Assembly (NCBI GenBank): GCA_031216915.1
Contig: CM062296.1
Coordinates: forward strand, 61,307,084 to 61,371,083
Source: Pictodentalium vernedei
Lineage: Eukaryota > Mollusca > Scaphopoda > Dentaliida > Dentaliidae
Length of the DNA stretch: 64,000 nucleotides
Direction of reading: 5' to 3'
Shown in pieces: positions 42,654 through 53,723 of the stretch. A program made the position numbers and the translations under genes. How positions within the stretch are numbered: position 1 is the stretch's first letter; every line of letters starts with the position of its first letter. Under the pieces are notes generated by a model, which saw nothing but the letters and a program-made list of their open reading frames with translations, was not told where the DNA came from and ran no database searches.

Positions 42654-43256
42654 TATATAAAAGATTGAATATTTAACCAAAGATCACTGTCAGATAACAA
42701 AAATTAACTTGTAACCTCCAAAACTGAATAGGGGAGTGGGGAGGTGGTAATTTCACGGATGGAAATATGGGTCTTTATCAGTCAAGTACAGAGAGCTGAT
42801 AGCGAATCCCCTGTGTTTCTGCCGGTTCCTGACAGAGATTTGTGAAATCAACTGTAAGAGTTCATACAACTAAATAACGCAACAACCATACGAGCCCCAA
42901 CAAAACAAGGAAACTGATAGAAACTTAATATGTCGAGTGCTCTATCACACACACAGGATACAGGACAAATGTACAGGATGTCACAAGCTTATAGTGTAGA
43001 TTTGCCACTTCGAGTTTTTCACTTGGAATGTTGTGATTGTTACAGTATCCTTTTAACACTCAATCCCTTAACAATTACAAAACAAAGTGACAAAATTAAC
43101 CATACCATCTTACTTTTGAATATTTTCCTTTGTTACACATAATTACTAATACTTCATAAAACCAACTCAAGCTCATCCCAATGAAGGGCAATATTTATTT
43201 ATTTACATTTTAGTGAGTATGGTCACTTTCAGTACCTACGGCTATATCATGACTAC
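42654..43256. other. Spacer, nothing recognised
   Basis: AT-rich with short frames only, between the Tc1-like element and the 45-bp minisatellite. Confidence 0.3.
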
Positions 43257-44130
43257 AACTGACATTGGTTATCAGGTCCTTATACCTATACCACCCACCA
43301 CTCCAGCCATTGGTTATCAGGTCCTTTTACCTATACCGCCCACCACCCTGACATTGGTTATCAGATCCTTATGCTTATACCACCCACCAACCCAGACATT
43401 GGTTATCAGGTCCTAATACCGTTACCGCCCACCGCCCCAGATATTGGTTATCAGATCCTTATACCTATACCACCCACCACTCCAGCCATTGGTTATCAGG
43501 TCCTTATGCCTATACCACCCACCGACCCAGACATTGGTTATCAGGTCCTTATACATATACCACCCACCACCCAAGACATTGGCTATCAGGTCCTTATACC
43601 TATACCACCACAACCCCAGACATTGGTTATTAGGTCCTTATGCATATACCACCCCAACCCAGACATTGGTTGTCAGGTCCATATACCTCTACCGCCCACC
43701 ACTCCAGACATTGGTTATCAGGTTTTTATACCTATACCACCCATCACTGCTGCCATTTCTTATCAGGTCCTTATACCTATACCACCACCACTCCAGACAT
43801 TGGTTATCAGGTCCTTATACCTATACCACCCACCATCCCAAACATTGGTTATCAGGTCCTTATACCTATACCACCACCACCCAGACATTGGTTATTGGGT
43901 CTTTATGCATATACCACCCCAAACCAGACATTGGTTATCGGGTCCTTATACCGATACCACCCACCACCTAAGACATTAGTTATCAGGTCCGTATACCGGT
44001 AGCACCCACCACCCCAGACATTGGTTATCAGGTTCTTATACCGATAGCACCCACCACCCCAAACATTGGTTATCAGGTCCTTATACCGATACCACCCACC
44101 ACCCCAGACATTGGTTATCAGGTCCTTTTT
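43257..44130. repeat. 45-bp minisatellite, ~19 units
   Basis: The unit reads AGACATTGGTTATCAGGTCC then TTATACCTATACCACCCACC then ACCCC. Substitutions are common and length varies by one to three bases. Long open frames on both strands (up to 202 codons, with repeated GYQVL.P.PPT) are products of the repeat. Confidence 0.95.
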
Positions 44131-44494
44131 CCCAAGTAAATCAGAGCTTGGTTTACTAAAGTAAAGAAGTACTACCCAGCTTCCCAGAGTTCCCACGGGG
44201 AATTGAAGGTGAATAAAATATAAACTAGAAAATGTATTTTATTTCAAAATCAGTATAGTTTTTTTCCCCACTGAAAAACGTGTGAGAATGTCCATATCAT
44301 AGTCATACAACTGATATTGACTTGTGCTCCATTTTGTGCTGATTTATTTGTTGGTATTTAAGGTCAGGTTCTCTAACTATGGCTATACCATGCCCGCCAA
44401 GAAAAAAGTATGGAGTTAAGTTCATTCGTCCACAGCCGTGATGAAAAATTAACCTTTTGCAAACTGATGTCTCAATATGCAATTTCATGTTGTA
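44131..44494. other. Spacer, nothing recognised
   Basis: The first part (CCCAAGTAAATCAGAGCTTG) vaguely resembles sequence near 60470. No gene. Confidence 0.3.
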
Positions 44495-44807
44495 CAGTTG
44501 AAACTAGAAGTCCTGTCATGAAATCGCACAAATAGCACGTTGATATGCGCGTTAATCTACGCGTTATGGCCAAAGTAGAGCTATCAAATTCTGTCCATAC
44601 GGCCTGTGCACAAGCAATGCTTCAGCCAATGGACTTCCGGGTAACCTGGAGGTCCATTGGCAGAAACATTGCATGTGTTTGCTATGAGTAACCAAGAAAA
44701 CCTGCCGTGCTTTGGATGCCATTCGATATGGCAATTGCGCGCAATTCTAACGCGCAATTAAGCATTGGTAAGCGCACTATTCGTGACAGGACTTCTAGTT
44801 TTAACTG
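44495..44807. mobile_element. MITE B, copy 6
   Basis: TA on both sides, ends CAGTTGAAACTAGAAGTCCT and CTTCTAGTTTTAACTG. The hairpin core has a few substitutions (GGACTTCCGGGTAACCTGGA), so it is somewhat older than the other copies. Confidence 0.95.
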
Positions 44808-45281
44808 TAAATGTTTCCCATAATGCAATTAACTCAATGAACTTTGTCAAACAGGGTTAAAGTGCTTCAGTTTCTAGTTGTATTATGAGGAAAATTTGCC
44901 GCTTGAAATATAAAAAAAAAATGAGTGAAGATAAACCGTGAGCAGAGATTTTTTTTCTCTCATGTATCACTTTATCATATGAGTCGTCCGTTTTGTTCAC
45001 TTTAAAACATTTGATATTTTGTTTCCATATTAATCAGTGATAAATAAAGCCATCCGTCAATTTCATTGGTCAATTTCAAAACTAGACAATTTGATTGGCT
45101 GAGCAAAATAAAACTGGGCCACATTTCCATAATTTGCATAATTAGAGTTGGGAGCTTTCATTGGTCAATTTCAAAACTGGACAATCTGATTGGCTAAACA
45201 AAATACAACTGGATGATATTTGCATAATTTCAGTAGGGAGAATTTACGTTATCTGTCCTATTTAGGGTGGGTTATATTGTA
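44808..45281. repeat. Spacer with a ~97-bp direct repeat pair
   Basis: TTTCATTGGTCAATTTCAAA with ACAATTTGATTGGCTGAGCA at about 45060 recurs at about 45157 as TTTCATTGGTCAATTTCAAA and ACAATCTGATTGGCTAAACA. The first 250 bases hold nothing recognisable. Confidence 0.7.
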
Positions 45282-45502
45282 TTAATCTTTTACCTACAAG
45301 AAAAACGCCATTAATGTTTTTTTATATTTTCACTTTTTGCTTCCAAAACATAGGTTATGACCCCCTCATTGGAACGAGCTCGACGAGCTCGTTCCAATGA
45401 GAGGTCATATCCTATGTTTTGGAAGCAAAAAATGAAAATTTTTAGTAAAACGAGGATTTTTTTTCAAGTGCCGTTTGCAACTCAAGTTCGGTGATGGGTT
45501 AA
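45282..45502. mobile_element. MITE A, divergent subtype
   Basis: TTAA at both ends, left TTAATCTTTTACCTACAAG and right GGTGATGGGTTAA. The core GGAACGAGCTCGACGAGCTC is preserved, but the arms use TTTTGCTTCCAAAACATAGG in place of TTTTTGTCTCAAAAACATAGG. Confidence 0.85.
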
Positions 45503-45548
45503 ACAGTCATACTGAGTGGCTAATTTGTGCGTGTGTGTGTCATATGAT

Positions 45549-45705
45549 AAATAGAATATGAAATGAGTGTTTTTCTCATATAATATTTATAAAACTCGTC
45601 CGAATTTTCCGTTTGAGCTCGCCAGAGGTTCGCCAAAACGGAAAATTCTTAGACTCGTTTCATATATATTATATGAGAAAAACACTCATTCCATATCCTC
45701 TATTT
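45549..45705. repeat. Palindrome, arms ~70 bp
   Basis: AAATAGAATATGAAATGAGT then GTTTTTCTCATATAATATTT pairs with a mirrored right arm. The inner arms GAATTTTCCGTTT and AAACGGAAAATTC enclose GAGCTCGCCAGAGGTTCGCC. Confidence 0.85.
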
Positions 45706-46870
45706 ATTTTATGGGAAATCATTTGATAAAAACGTATTATATACTCATCATAGTGAATGTTTTTAGTATAACACATTTCAGAAGTCAGTCATTATTTGTT
45801 ACAAGGTTCAATCCACACCATGGTAAAAAAACTGCTTACAGCCTTTATCTCTCCTCAAAACATAAATCTTAAAATATTTCTAAGTTGATGCGGGCAAAGG
45901 GGAACGTGTCATTGACCGTGCAGCTTAACTTGACTGTGTGTAGTGTTTGATGAAAAGGATAATGTTCAATGTTTATGAAAAGATTATGAAAGAAGACAAG
46001 AATTGTGATAGTTGAGACTGTTAAGGTCTGTACCCTAGATGTCGTGTTTTCAACAAGAATAATTTGAGGTGTAGACTGTACTAAAGAATTAGGCCTGGGT
46101 TGAAAGTGGCACACGCAGTTGACGTATGGCAACAAAACTTACCAAAATACAGTAAAATCATTCCGAGTCATCCTACCAAGTTACAATGAACTTCCTTCAT
46201 AAATATGACTCGTAGACTTTGCTAAAGGAATCTAGGTCACCTGTGCATCCGACAGTCAACAAATAATTTCCAGCTAATAGAGTAAATCATGATTGTGTAT
46301 CACTTTTCATGCTTTATTACCAAAGCAGTTTTTATTAGTGTTATAAATCCAATCGTGATTTTGTTTTTGACCCAATCAACATTTAAAGACACCTTTTATG
46401 ATTTACAATATTGTATATATACATGTCCGTTTGTATTGAGTGAAATATGGTAATTTCCAAAGAGCACGTTTCTTAACATTGACAAATTGCATGAATTTTA
46501 CAGAAAAAAATAAGAAGAATATCAATTTCACAAAATTACAAGGTTTTTCTCTTAAGTTATCTCCCCTTGGGGAGACAAACAGCATGCTTGACGCACAAAT
46601 TTGACGCAGTAATTAACCTCCTCTGCAGTGTAAACTAAATAATTAAGTCACATCAAAACAAAAATGATACATGCGATTACAAAATAATTAAAATGTACAA
46701 ATTTTGCATTTTTTGACCTCTAAGAAAACTGTTGGCCTTCAAAAACAGCCATAAAATGGATGAAGAAACATGGTCTGAACAAACTTGAACGTGGTGGAGT
46801 GGAAAGTACTGCTTTCCAAAAATCAATACGTTCTGTATAGAAGTTCAGAGAAATATCAGTTGTGTATGTT
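45706..46870. other. Spacer; last ~67 bases are a MITE-linked repeat
   Basis: Nothing is recognisable up to 46800. Positions 46804-46870 (GAAAGTACTGCTTTCCAAAA then ATCAATACGTTCTGTATAGA) recur, inverted, at 60892-60957 beside another MITE A. Confidence 0.4.
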
Positions 46871-47120
46871 TTAACCCTTTACTCAACGCAACGGCCAACA
46901 CCGACCATCGTTATTCTCAAAAATCGCCAATTAATTTTCAAAATATTTTCATTTTTTGTCTCACAAACATAGGTTACGACCCCTCGTTGGAACGAGCTCG
47001 TCGAGCTCGTTCCAATGAGTGGTCATAACCTATGTTTTTGAGACAAAAAATGAAAAAAGTAGTTATTCAAGAATTTGTTTTGCAAGTGTCGTCTGCTTTT
47101 CATGTTAGGTAAAGGGTAAA
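46871..47120. mobile_element. MITE A, near-complete copy
   Basis: Left TTAACCCTTTACTCAACGCA; right TTAGGTAAAGGG followed by TAAA (TTAA lost). Core GGAACGAGCTCGTCGAGCTC intact. Confidence 0.9.
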
Positions 47121-48140
47121 TGGAGTCCTCCAAGAGGCAGGGTCGACAAATTTTAAAATTCAATTGTAAGGTTATAGCAGCACGATGGGGGTGACACCTA
47201 TATAAATTTTCTGTCGGGAGTATAAAATAAATTTTGTAATCACAAACATTATTCATGCACTCTGGAAAAATATGTTGAATGTGTTAACAAGCTATACAAT
47301 GTACAGTCGAAGAAGAGTGGAACATATCACCCGCTAAGCAAACGTTCCACCCACAAAATAATTATCAAATTGGTTTAACAAACATGGAACCAGGCTTGTC
47401 CTTTTGGGTCCAAGAACATTTTACTACCTGCCTCAATCAAGGTCAGTCAACATGTTTGATATGCAGAAGCTGTGGATAAAATGAAACACATCAAACAACG
47501 CTGTTCTTTAATGGTTCAATAAATATAATAAAAATTAAAGACTCATACATCAGAAGCGTGGCAGGTTTCACTTCCCTTAGTTCCCTCAAGCCTTATGCAC
47601 TAGAATATTTATTTATTTATATATTATATCTCACGTGACTTCCTTGCATTCTGATTGGCTGAAAGATGATACCCTAATTCGTGTTGTTTGCATCCACAGA
47701 ACTGACCAGGCAATACACCCAGGCACTACACGTTTTCTATTTTTAGCACACTACTATATCAGTTTTCTTTTCATACTGGGCGAATAAAACTGATCAGGCT
47801 AAATTTAAAAAATGATTCACAGAGGCACAATATCCACAAAACGACCCGGGAAGAAATCATTGCAGAAATCTTTGTGTGGAAATTATCAATCTGCGTTGTC
47901 AAATTTCGAAAATTTTAGTTTTCATTCGCGAGTTGCGCGATTCTAGAATACACAGTTCCGTTTGTAAAATTTGTAAGTCTGATTGCAAATCCATTCTGAC
48001 TATTGTAAAATCAATTAATTACTTGTAAAAATGATTTTATATGAAAATAAAATTTAATAGAGAGAAAACTTAGAGTTGTTCATTCATTTTCAGCTCACCT
48101 ATGGGTTGAGCATGCAAAAGTAGTTAACCACAACACGCCA
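47121..48140. other. ~1-kb region without a recognised feature
   Basis: AT-rich with only short frames. No repeat family of this window was noticed. Confidence 0.3.
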
Positions 48141-48335
48141 ACACGCTTATCTATTGGTCACATGGAAAATACTGCATGGCACGATCTGATTGGACAGTTG
48201 TTTGACCAATCAGAGAACGCCTGTGTGGGATAATTTTACAACACGCTTATATATTGGTCCCATGGAACATACCGCCGTGTGGAATGATCTGATTGGACAA
48301 CTGTTTGACCAATCAGACACCGCCGCGATCTTACT
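48141..48335. repeat. ~91-bp direct repeat pair with CCAAT/ATTGG motifs
   Basis: AACACGCTTATCTATTGGTC with CGATCTGATTGGACAGTTGT at 48150 recurs at 48241 as AACACGCTTATATATTGGTC and TGATCTGATTGGACAACTGT. Both are followed by TTTGACCAATCAGA. Confidence 0.85.
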
Positions 48336-49610
48336 GGGTTATCAAACACCTGCGACGTGACACCATCTTATCTATGACATAATCAAACATACCAGTTGTC
48401 CCATATCTATTTGCATATCTATGCAACGTGGCACCATTATATTAAGCTTCTTATAAGCAAAGGCGACCTTTACCTTAATCACCTTTATCTATGACATAAT
48501 CAAACATACCAGGTGTTCTCTATCATAATTCCTTTCTGACATGTCTAAACAAACCAGGCAGTCTTTATATCTAAAGCATTTTGCATGCCGTTGCGTGTAC
48601 ATGTCCTTGACAACATTTACCTTAGATATATTTACAAAGAAATACAATTATGGAAGGGGCAGGGAGGGGATGGGGGTGGTGGCACTCTTTTGTTAGTACT
48701 AATAGTGACATCTCAGTGCGGAAGTCCCCCAGCTTTGGGCTAGCCTTTGGAAGTGGGAGGAACAGTCCAGGTCTTTGGTGGGGAGGGACTGGGCTTTTGG
48801 AAGGTGGAACCCACATACAGGAAAGTCCAAAACAATGTGGGGAAAGCCTAAATGGGCTATACATAGTCTGGATCCCTAATGGGCTTTGGGGAAGGATAGC
48901 CTAAAGATAAGGTACATACAGGGCGGGTCGGTTGGGGGGGGGGGCGCCTAAAAATAACCTAAGCCTAGTGTGGAGAGGGGAGTGGAGAGGGGGCGGGGAG
49001 GCCTAACGGATTTCGGCACCGAGGTCAATGACCTCGGTCATGGTCTGACCTCGAGGTCCTGGTAAAAAGGGCAGATCTCAACCTTACATACTACTAATGT
49101 CCATTTTGTGATGGGAGGATTATAACTAAACACCGCAAAGTTCCACCCAAATAAATTTCAAACTTGTCATAAAACTGAAACACTAGCATTGTTTCAGCTA
49201 ACAAACCAAATTTATTTATTCATTGGTGTTTAAGGTCACATATTTCTGCATAAAGGCTCCATGTAGTTGTGACAGCAACGTGGATATAAAGTCATGTTTA
49301 GTCAATTGTTTATATCCATTTTACCCATTTCAAAGGAATTCAACCCTGCGTGTAAGCATTGGCGACTGGGTCCTATTTTACTAGTAAAACAGAGTTGACC
49401 CCGCTATTCATACTGAGTTACAGAACTTCGACCACAAAATTGATATACCTGTAAAACTGTATTCTTCACTACAGACAAGCGAATTGATCACAGCACACGT
49501 TCATCAATAGTTCTAGATTTCTAAAATATAATACTGCAAAATCAAATCCACATAAACAAAAAGACACCTGCTTGTTTTTTAAAAAAAACTTCAATACATG
49601 TAGCACATCC
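48336..49610. other. Gene-poor region with a G-rich block
   Basis: 48650-48995 is unusually G-rich on the plus strand (GGGGGTGGTGGCAC, GGTTGGGGGGGGGGGCGC), with several near-repeats of TGGGCTTT and AGCCTAA. A cluster of AGGTCA-type half-sites follows at 49020-49057. No gene is recognised. Confidence 0.4.
49022..49034. promoter_or_regulatory. Perfect IR-1 nuclear-receptor-type palindrome
   Basis: AGGTCAATGACCT is two AGGTCA half-sites inverted with one base between, the consensus for ecdysone-receptor or FXR-type binding. Two more GGTCA/TGACC half-sites lie within the next 23 bases. No nearby promoter or gene is recognised, so function is uncertain. Confidence 0.3.
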
Positions 49611-49813
49611 GGTGTAACAGGAATGGAAGTCCGTAGGAAAATTAGTCCCTCTGGACTATTATTCCGCGGAATTATAGTCCTAGGTCTAACATTTCTAGGA
49701 ATAGTAGTCCGCCGGACTACTATTCCTAGAAATGTTAGACCTAGGACTATAATTCCGCGGAATAATAGTCCAGAGGGACTAACGTTCCTACGGACTTCCA
49801 TTCCTTTTACACC
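49611..49813. repeat. Near-perfect 203-bp palindrome
   Basis: Arms of about 101 bases mirror each other around C49712 with only a few differences near the outer ends. The left arm begins GGTGTAACAGGAATGGAAGT and the right ends CTTCCATTCCTTTTACACC. Each arm contains smaller palindromes such as ATTCCGCGGAAT and TAGTCCTAGG. The two mirror-image open frames of 120 and 144 codons are artefacts of this symmetry. Confidence 0.95.
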
Positions 49814-49866
49814 GGGTTCAGTGTTCTCCACAGGGGAGACAATCTATATTCGTGTTGCAGGAGGTA

Positions 49867-50684
49867 CAGTACAGTTGCCGTGGATTAGTCGTAATCCACG
49901 CGTGGGCAGTAATCTCCACGCATGTGTTTACCTGGTAATAAAAATCGTTATCAGCAAAACTTTAATTAATGAAGCACCGGGTTGTGCCCAGTTCTTCGTT
50001 GATTAACCCTTTTATACTTTTGTACGTCTTATGACGTACGAAATCAAACAGCGCGTTGATACTTTGTGGTCATTTGTTCTGTTATTATTTTTCAACTTTT
50101 TAAAAGTTTTAACCTCAAGTCCTATTTTCTTCCGAATAGTGCTCAGTGGCAAATGTTCTCGCTTCTTAAAATACTAATATAATCCTACTGTCAAGACTTC
50201 TTAACTGGTTGAGTGCTAGAAGCTTCTATCTGCGATTTTCAAAAAATGAGGATACAAGAGTAAAAGCCAACACTTTCCTTGCCTATGTTTCATCTTCTGT
50301 TAAACACAAATAATATTTTGTTTATATAAATTTGTTTTTTTACGAATTATTGGAAAGCGCCTGTGGGCACTCTCCAATAATTTATAATAAAACAAGTTTT
50401 CAATAACAAATTCAGACGACCTAAAATAATCTAGCCCTCAACCAGATAGTCACGAATGTGAAAAATATCTTGTTATTTGTAGTGTCCGACTTTTCACATC
50501 GCAATTTGAAAAACGTTGAAGAAACTGAATTCCCATTGACGTTTGAACGTCAGAGTAATTAAAGTCTCAAAGGGTTAAGTTTTTTATGATTATTCCTATA
50601 ATTAGTGTTTGGAATCTAATGTTATGACGTCCATGGAAATATTGCCCACGTGTGGAAAGTGACCAGTCCACGGCGAATGTACTG
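49867..50684. mobile_element. MITE D, copy interrupted by a TTAA element
   Basis: TA precedes CAGTACAGTTGCCGTGGATT and follows the mirrored end CCACGGCGAATGTACTG. The left half has CTTTAATTAATGAAGCACCG, and the right half has ATTAGTGTTTGGAATCTAAT and GGAAATATTGCCCACGTGTG. About 570 bases at 50003-50578 separate the halves. Confidence 0.8.
50003..50578. mobile_element. TTAA-flanked element nested in MITE D
   Basis: TTAACCCTTTTATACTTTTG at the left and GTCTCAAAGGGTTAA at the right share CCCTTT-type ends and TTAA with MITE A, but the interior is unrelated. A small hairpin lies at 50343-50382 (GAATTATTGGAAAGCGCCTG with complement). The removal point lies within the expected hairpin of MITE D. 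Confidence 0.65.
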
Positions 50685-50692
50685 TATATGTA

Positions 50693-50949
50693 CAGTACGT
50701 GGAGAGTGGATTGTAACTAAATCACCCGCGGAGTGGAGTTATCACCCAAGCTATAACTTTCAAATTGTGTATATATCGACAAAAAACACAAGCAATGTTT
50801 CAGCCAATGGACCTCCGGGTTTAACCCGGAGGTCCATTGGCTCAAACTTTGATTCTGCTGATTATGCTTTGCAACAAATTTGCAATTATTGCTCTGGTGG
50901 AATCTCCACTCTGCGAGTGATTCAGCGATAATACACTCTCCACGTACTG
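50693..50949. mobile_element. MITE C, copy 1
   Basis: TA on both sides, ends CAGTACGTGGAGAGTGGATT and CACTCTCCACGTACTG. The central hairpin CAATGGACCTCCGGGTTTAA is the same core as in MITE B, but the ends differ. It abuts the right end of MITE D. Confidence 0.9.
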
Positions 50950-52165
50950 TACATGTAAATGGACAACAGACTGAGATGAGAGAATTTCAACTGGATCATG
51001 ACACAGTCACATCCCATTTAAGAACAAACAGTAACTCATTGAGATCATTCCAGGACAATCTCGCCTAGGTAATTCCATGACAAACTCACGGAACCCATTC
51101 CAACGAGGGAACATACATGTAACCTACGTGTATAACCCGTCAACCTAGAGGTAAAGAAACTAAAAACAAATTTGAATTGCCACCATTTGTATCAAGTGTT
51201 GGGTAGATTTTGAGCTCCACTGCCCAAATATGGCTTGCCCTGGAGCCAAAACATGACAAACATGACATATAAATAGGCCTGGGCATAAATCGTGAACGGT
51301 CGTTCAGGTTACGACGATCTAAAAACGACGTGTGTAACTTGTGAACTGTTTGAGATGGCATTTGACTGAGAGAGAAATGGCCATCGCTTCACTGTTCTAT
51401 GAACTTCTATCCAAATGCTTGGCGAATCTAAATCAAAATATTTCTCTTGCTGATGTTGCTTACATAATAGGAGAGGACAGTCTTGGGAGAAACAAACGGA
51501 TATTTTGTTACAAATTGAATGTATTGTGGTTAAAGTTTCATTACTTTTGTTATCATTCTCCATCAGCCATTGACATTTTGGTTTACATGTAAGCTGCAAA
51601 TTCGGCCAGTCACCTCGTTAACTTCAACCAGGGATCAAACACTATACCAACAGTTTTTGAAAACGTTACAGTCCAGCCCAGTCACCTAGTTATATATATA
51701 CATCTGGAACTTAATTAAGCACCTCTTGAAATGGTTCGTGACAGTGTAGTTGCTGTTACCGATTATGATGTTTTAATGATTGTTATGTCTTGCAGTACAT
51801 TTCACCTACTGAACATGATGTATCTGGTTGATAGCGTACCCCAACACATCCCCTCGCCCACGCGGAGCAAGCTTCCCACAATTGTCACACGAAACACTAT
51901 CATTCACGTGCAATATCTGGATATAAAACAAGAACATATGCCACTTCTTTTATCAATATATGACATGGCAAAGAGGAGATTATTAGAGGCACAAACATGG
52001 TAAATCAGCATACATGCAAGGTCTGAACAACCCCAAACGACCTCTCCTTGGGAAGATCGGAGTGTGGCACGCCTCGTTAGGTGTGAACCTTTTGCTTCAA
52101 GTGGGGTTTTAAAACGCCTTTGGTTGGCAACAGATCTGTACGAAACCGTCTTAAAGCACTGGGTA
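50950..52165. other. ~1.2-kb region without a recognised gene
   Basis: Short frames on both strands, the longest 96 codons on the minus strand (51309-51599), with no recognised domain. Confidence 0.3.
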
Positions 52166-52479
52166 CAGTTAAAACTAGAAGTCCTGTCACGAATAGTGCG
52201 CTTATGTAGGCTTAATTGCGCGTTGGAAATTCGCGCAATTGCCATATCGAATGGCATCCAAAGCACGGCAGGTTCTCTTGGTTACTCATAGCAAACACAC
52301 GCAATGTTTCAGCCAATGGACCTCCGGGTTACCCGGAGGTCCATTGGCTGAAACAATGCTTGTGCACAGGTCATATGTACAAAATTTGATAGCTTTACTT
52401 GGGCCATAACGCGTACATTAACGCACATATCAACGTGCTATTTGTGCGCATTTCATGACAGGACTTCTAGTTTTAACTG
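52166..52479. mobile_element. MITE B, copy 7
   Basis: TA on both sides, ends CAGTTAAAACTAGAAGTCCT and the mirror. Same orientation as copies 4 and 5. Hairpin intact. A Tc1-like transposase remnant begins just beyond its right end. Confidence 0.95.
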
Positions 52480-52553
52480 TATGGGGTCCAAAAGGGTCAT
52501 CAAGTGTCCAGTTCTGTCCGATCAGTATCAAAGATGACATTTTGGAGTAGTGT

Positions 52554-53171
52554 ATGGCACGACAACATTGGAATCTCAGGATGCGGAGGAGAGTACATTT
52601 ATTAGACGAGAGTAGGTTCCTGCTTCACGTCACAGTTGGTCGCCTGAGAGTATGGAGGCCTAGAAATACTACTTACGTGCCAAGGAACACCAAATCTACT
52701 GTTTCTTATGGTGGAGGTAATAATCTGGGGATGCCTCTCGCATGATTGTAAACTTTATATGGCGACTGTACGTGGGAATCTCAATGGTCATCAGTACATC
52801 CGGGACATTGTCAATCCGGTTGCCTTGCTTCATTTAGACAACCATCCGTTGGATATTCGCCCTGTATTCATGACCGACAATGCAAGGTAACATCGTCCCC
52901 ATGCTATGAGAGCACTACGTCAGAACAACGTTATTACAACACTACCTTGCCCTGCAATGAGCCCCGATTTGAACACATCTTGGCCCTTCTTGAACGTCGT
53001 GTGCAAGCAAGGGATCCGCCGGTACAGAATTTTGCCGATTTGGAAGCTGCATTGCGTGAGGAGTGGCAGCAGTTGACTCTGTACCGTATCAGAAGGCCCA
53101 CTGGTGGCTTTAGGGAGAGGAATATGGTTCAGGCTGTCATCCGGGCACGTGCTGGATACACTCACTACTGA
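52554..53171 (+). pseudogene. Tc1-like transposase, C-terminal remnant
   Basis: VHLLDESRFLLHV carries the first catalytic Asp and FMTDNAR the second. The Pro-rich turn MSPDLN is followed by a small loss at the position of the catalytic Glu, and the reading moves to the frame of LLERRVQARDPPVQNFADLE. The typical C-terminus (EEWQQLTLYRIRR ... GYTHY) is present. There are at least two frame changes and a stop after TDNAR. The DNA-binding part is missing and no inverted ends are visible. It is a different lineage from the elements at 14.1 and 41 kb. Confidence 0.8.
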
Positions 53172-53543
53172 CGTCAGACACTGCTTTCGCGTTCAGGAGA
53201 TCACAAGTAACATTTTTTGTCAGTAATTACCGGCATTGTTTCATTACGGACCGTTCCAGCACCATACATGTTAAGAGAACATTTTCTCACAAAAGCATTA
53301 GTGGCAGATGTGTGTAATTAGCGCTATTAAAATACTCCATACTCTCTTTCTTTATTGTGTTGTATTTAATTTGTCAATAGACCATTCTTTCCGTAAACAA
53401 TCACTTTTGGCCATCTGAAAGATAGCATGAAACATCACTGCGAAACAACAGGGTGTGCTTAATAGTTTCAGGTGTATATATTTGTTTTTAAGGTTGCATA
53501 TTTATGCATAATGGCTAATCGTAACCGTAACATGGATATCAAG
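53172..53543. other. Spacer, nothing recognised
   Basis: AT-rich sequence up to the hAT-like element. The last 8 bases, ATATCAAG, form its left target duplication. Confidence 0.35.
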
Positions 53544-53723
53544 CAGGGTTGGCGGATTTAAATCAATCGATTTAAATCACTGATTGATTTAAATCATGAT
53601 TTAAATCAATTATATTTTTGGAAAAATCATTGTTTTAAATAACAAATTTACAAGTTCAGGAATATTTTCAAACAACTTGGAAATGAGCTCAAACAGTAAT
53701 TAGACAGATAAAACATATGTAGA

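Noticed and set aside
43371-43979. 202-codon plus-strand frame with GYQVL-PIPPT repeats
   Set aside because: It is a translation of the 45-bp minisatellite. All frames are similarly open because the unit length is a multiple of three and stop-poor.
48650-48904. 84-codon G-rich frame
   Set aside because: Low-complexity G-rich sequence with near-repeats; no protein motif.
49469-50006. Two opposed frames of 120 and 144 codons
   Set aside because: They are mirror images created by the 203-bp palindrome.
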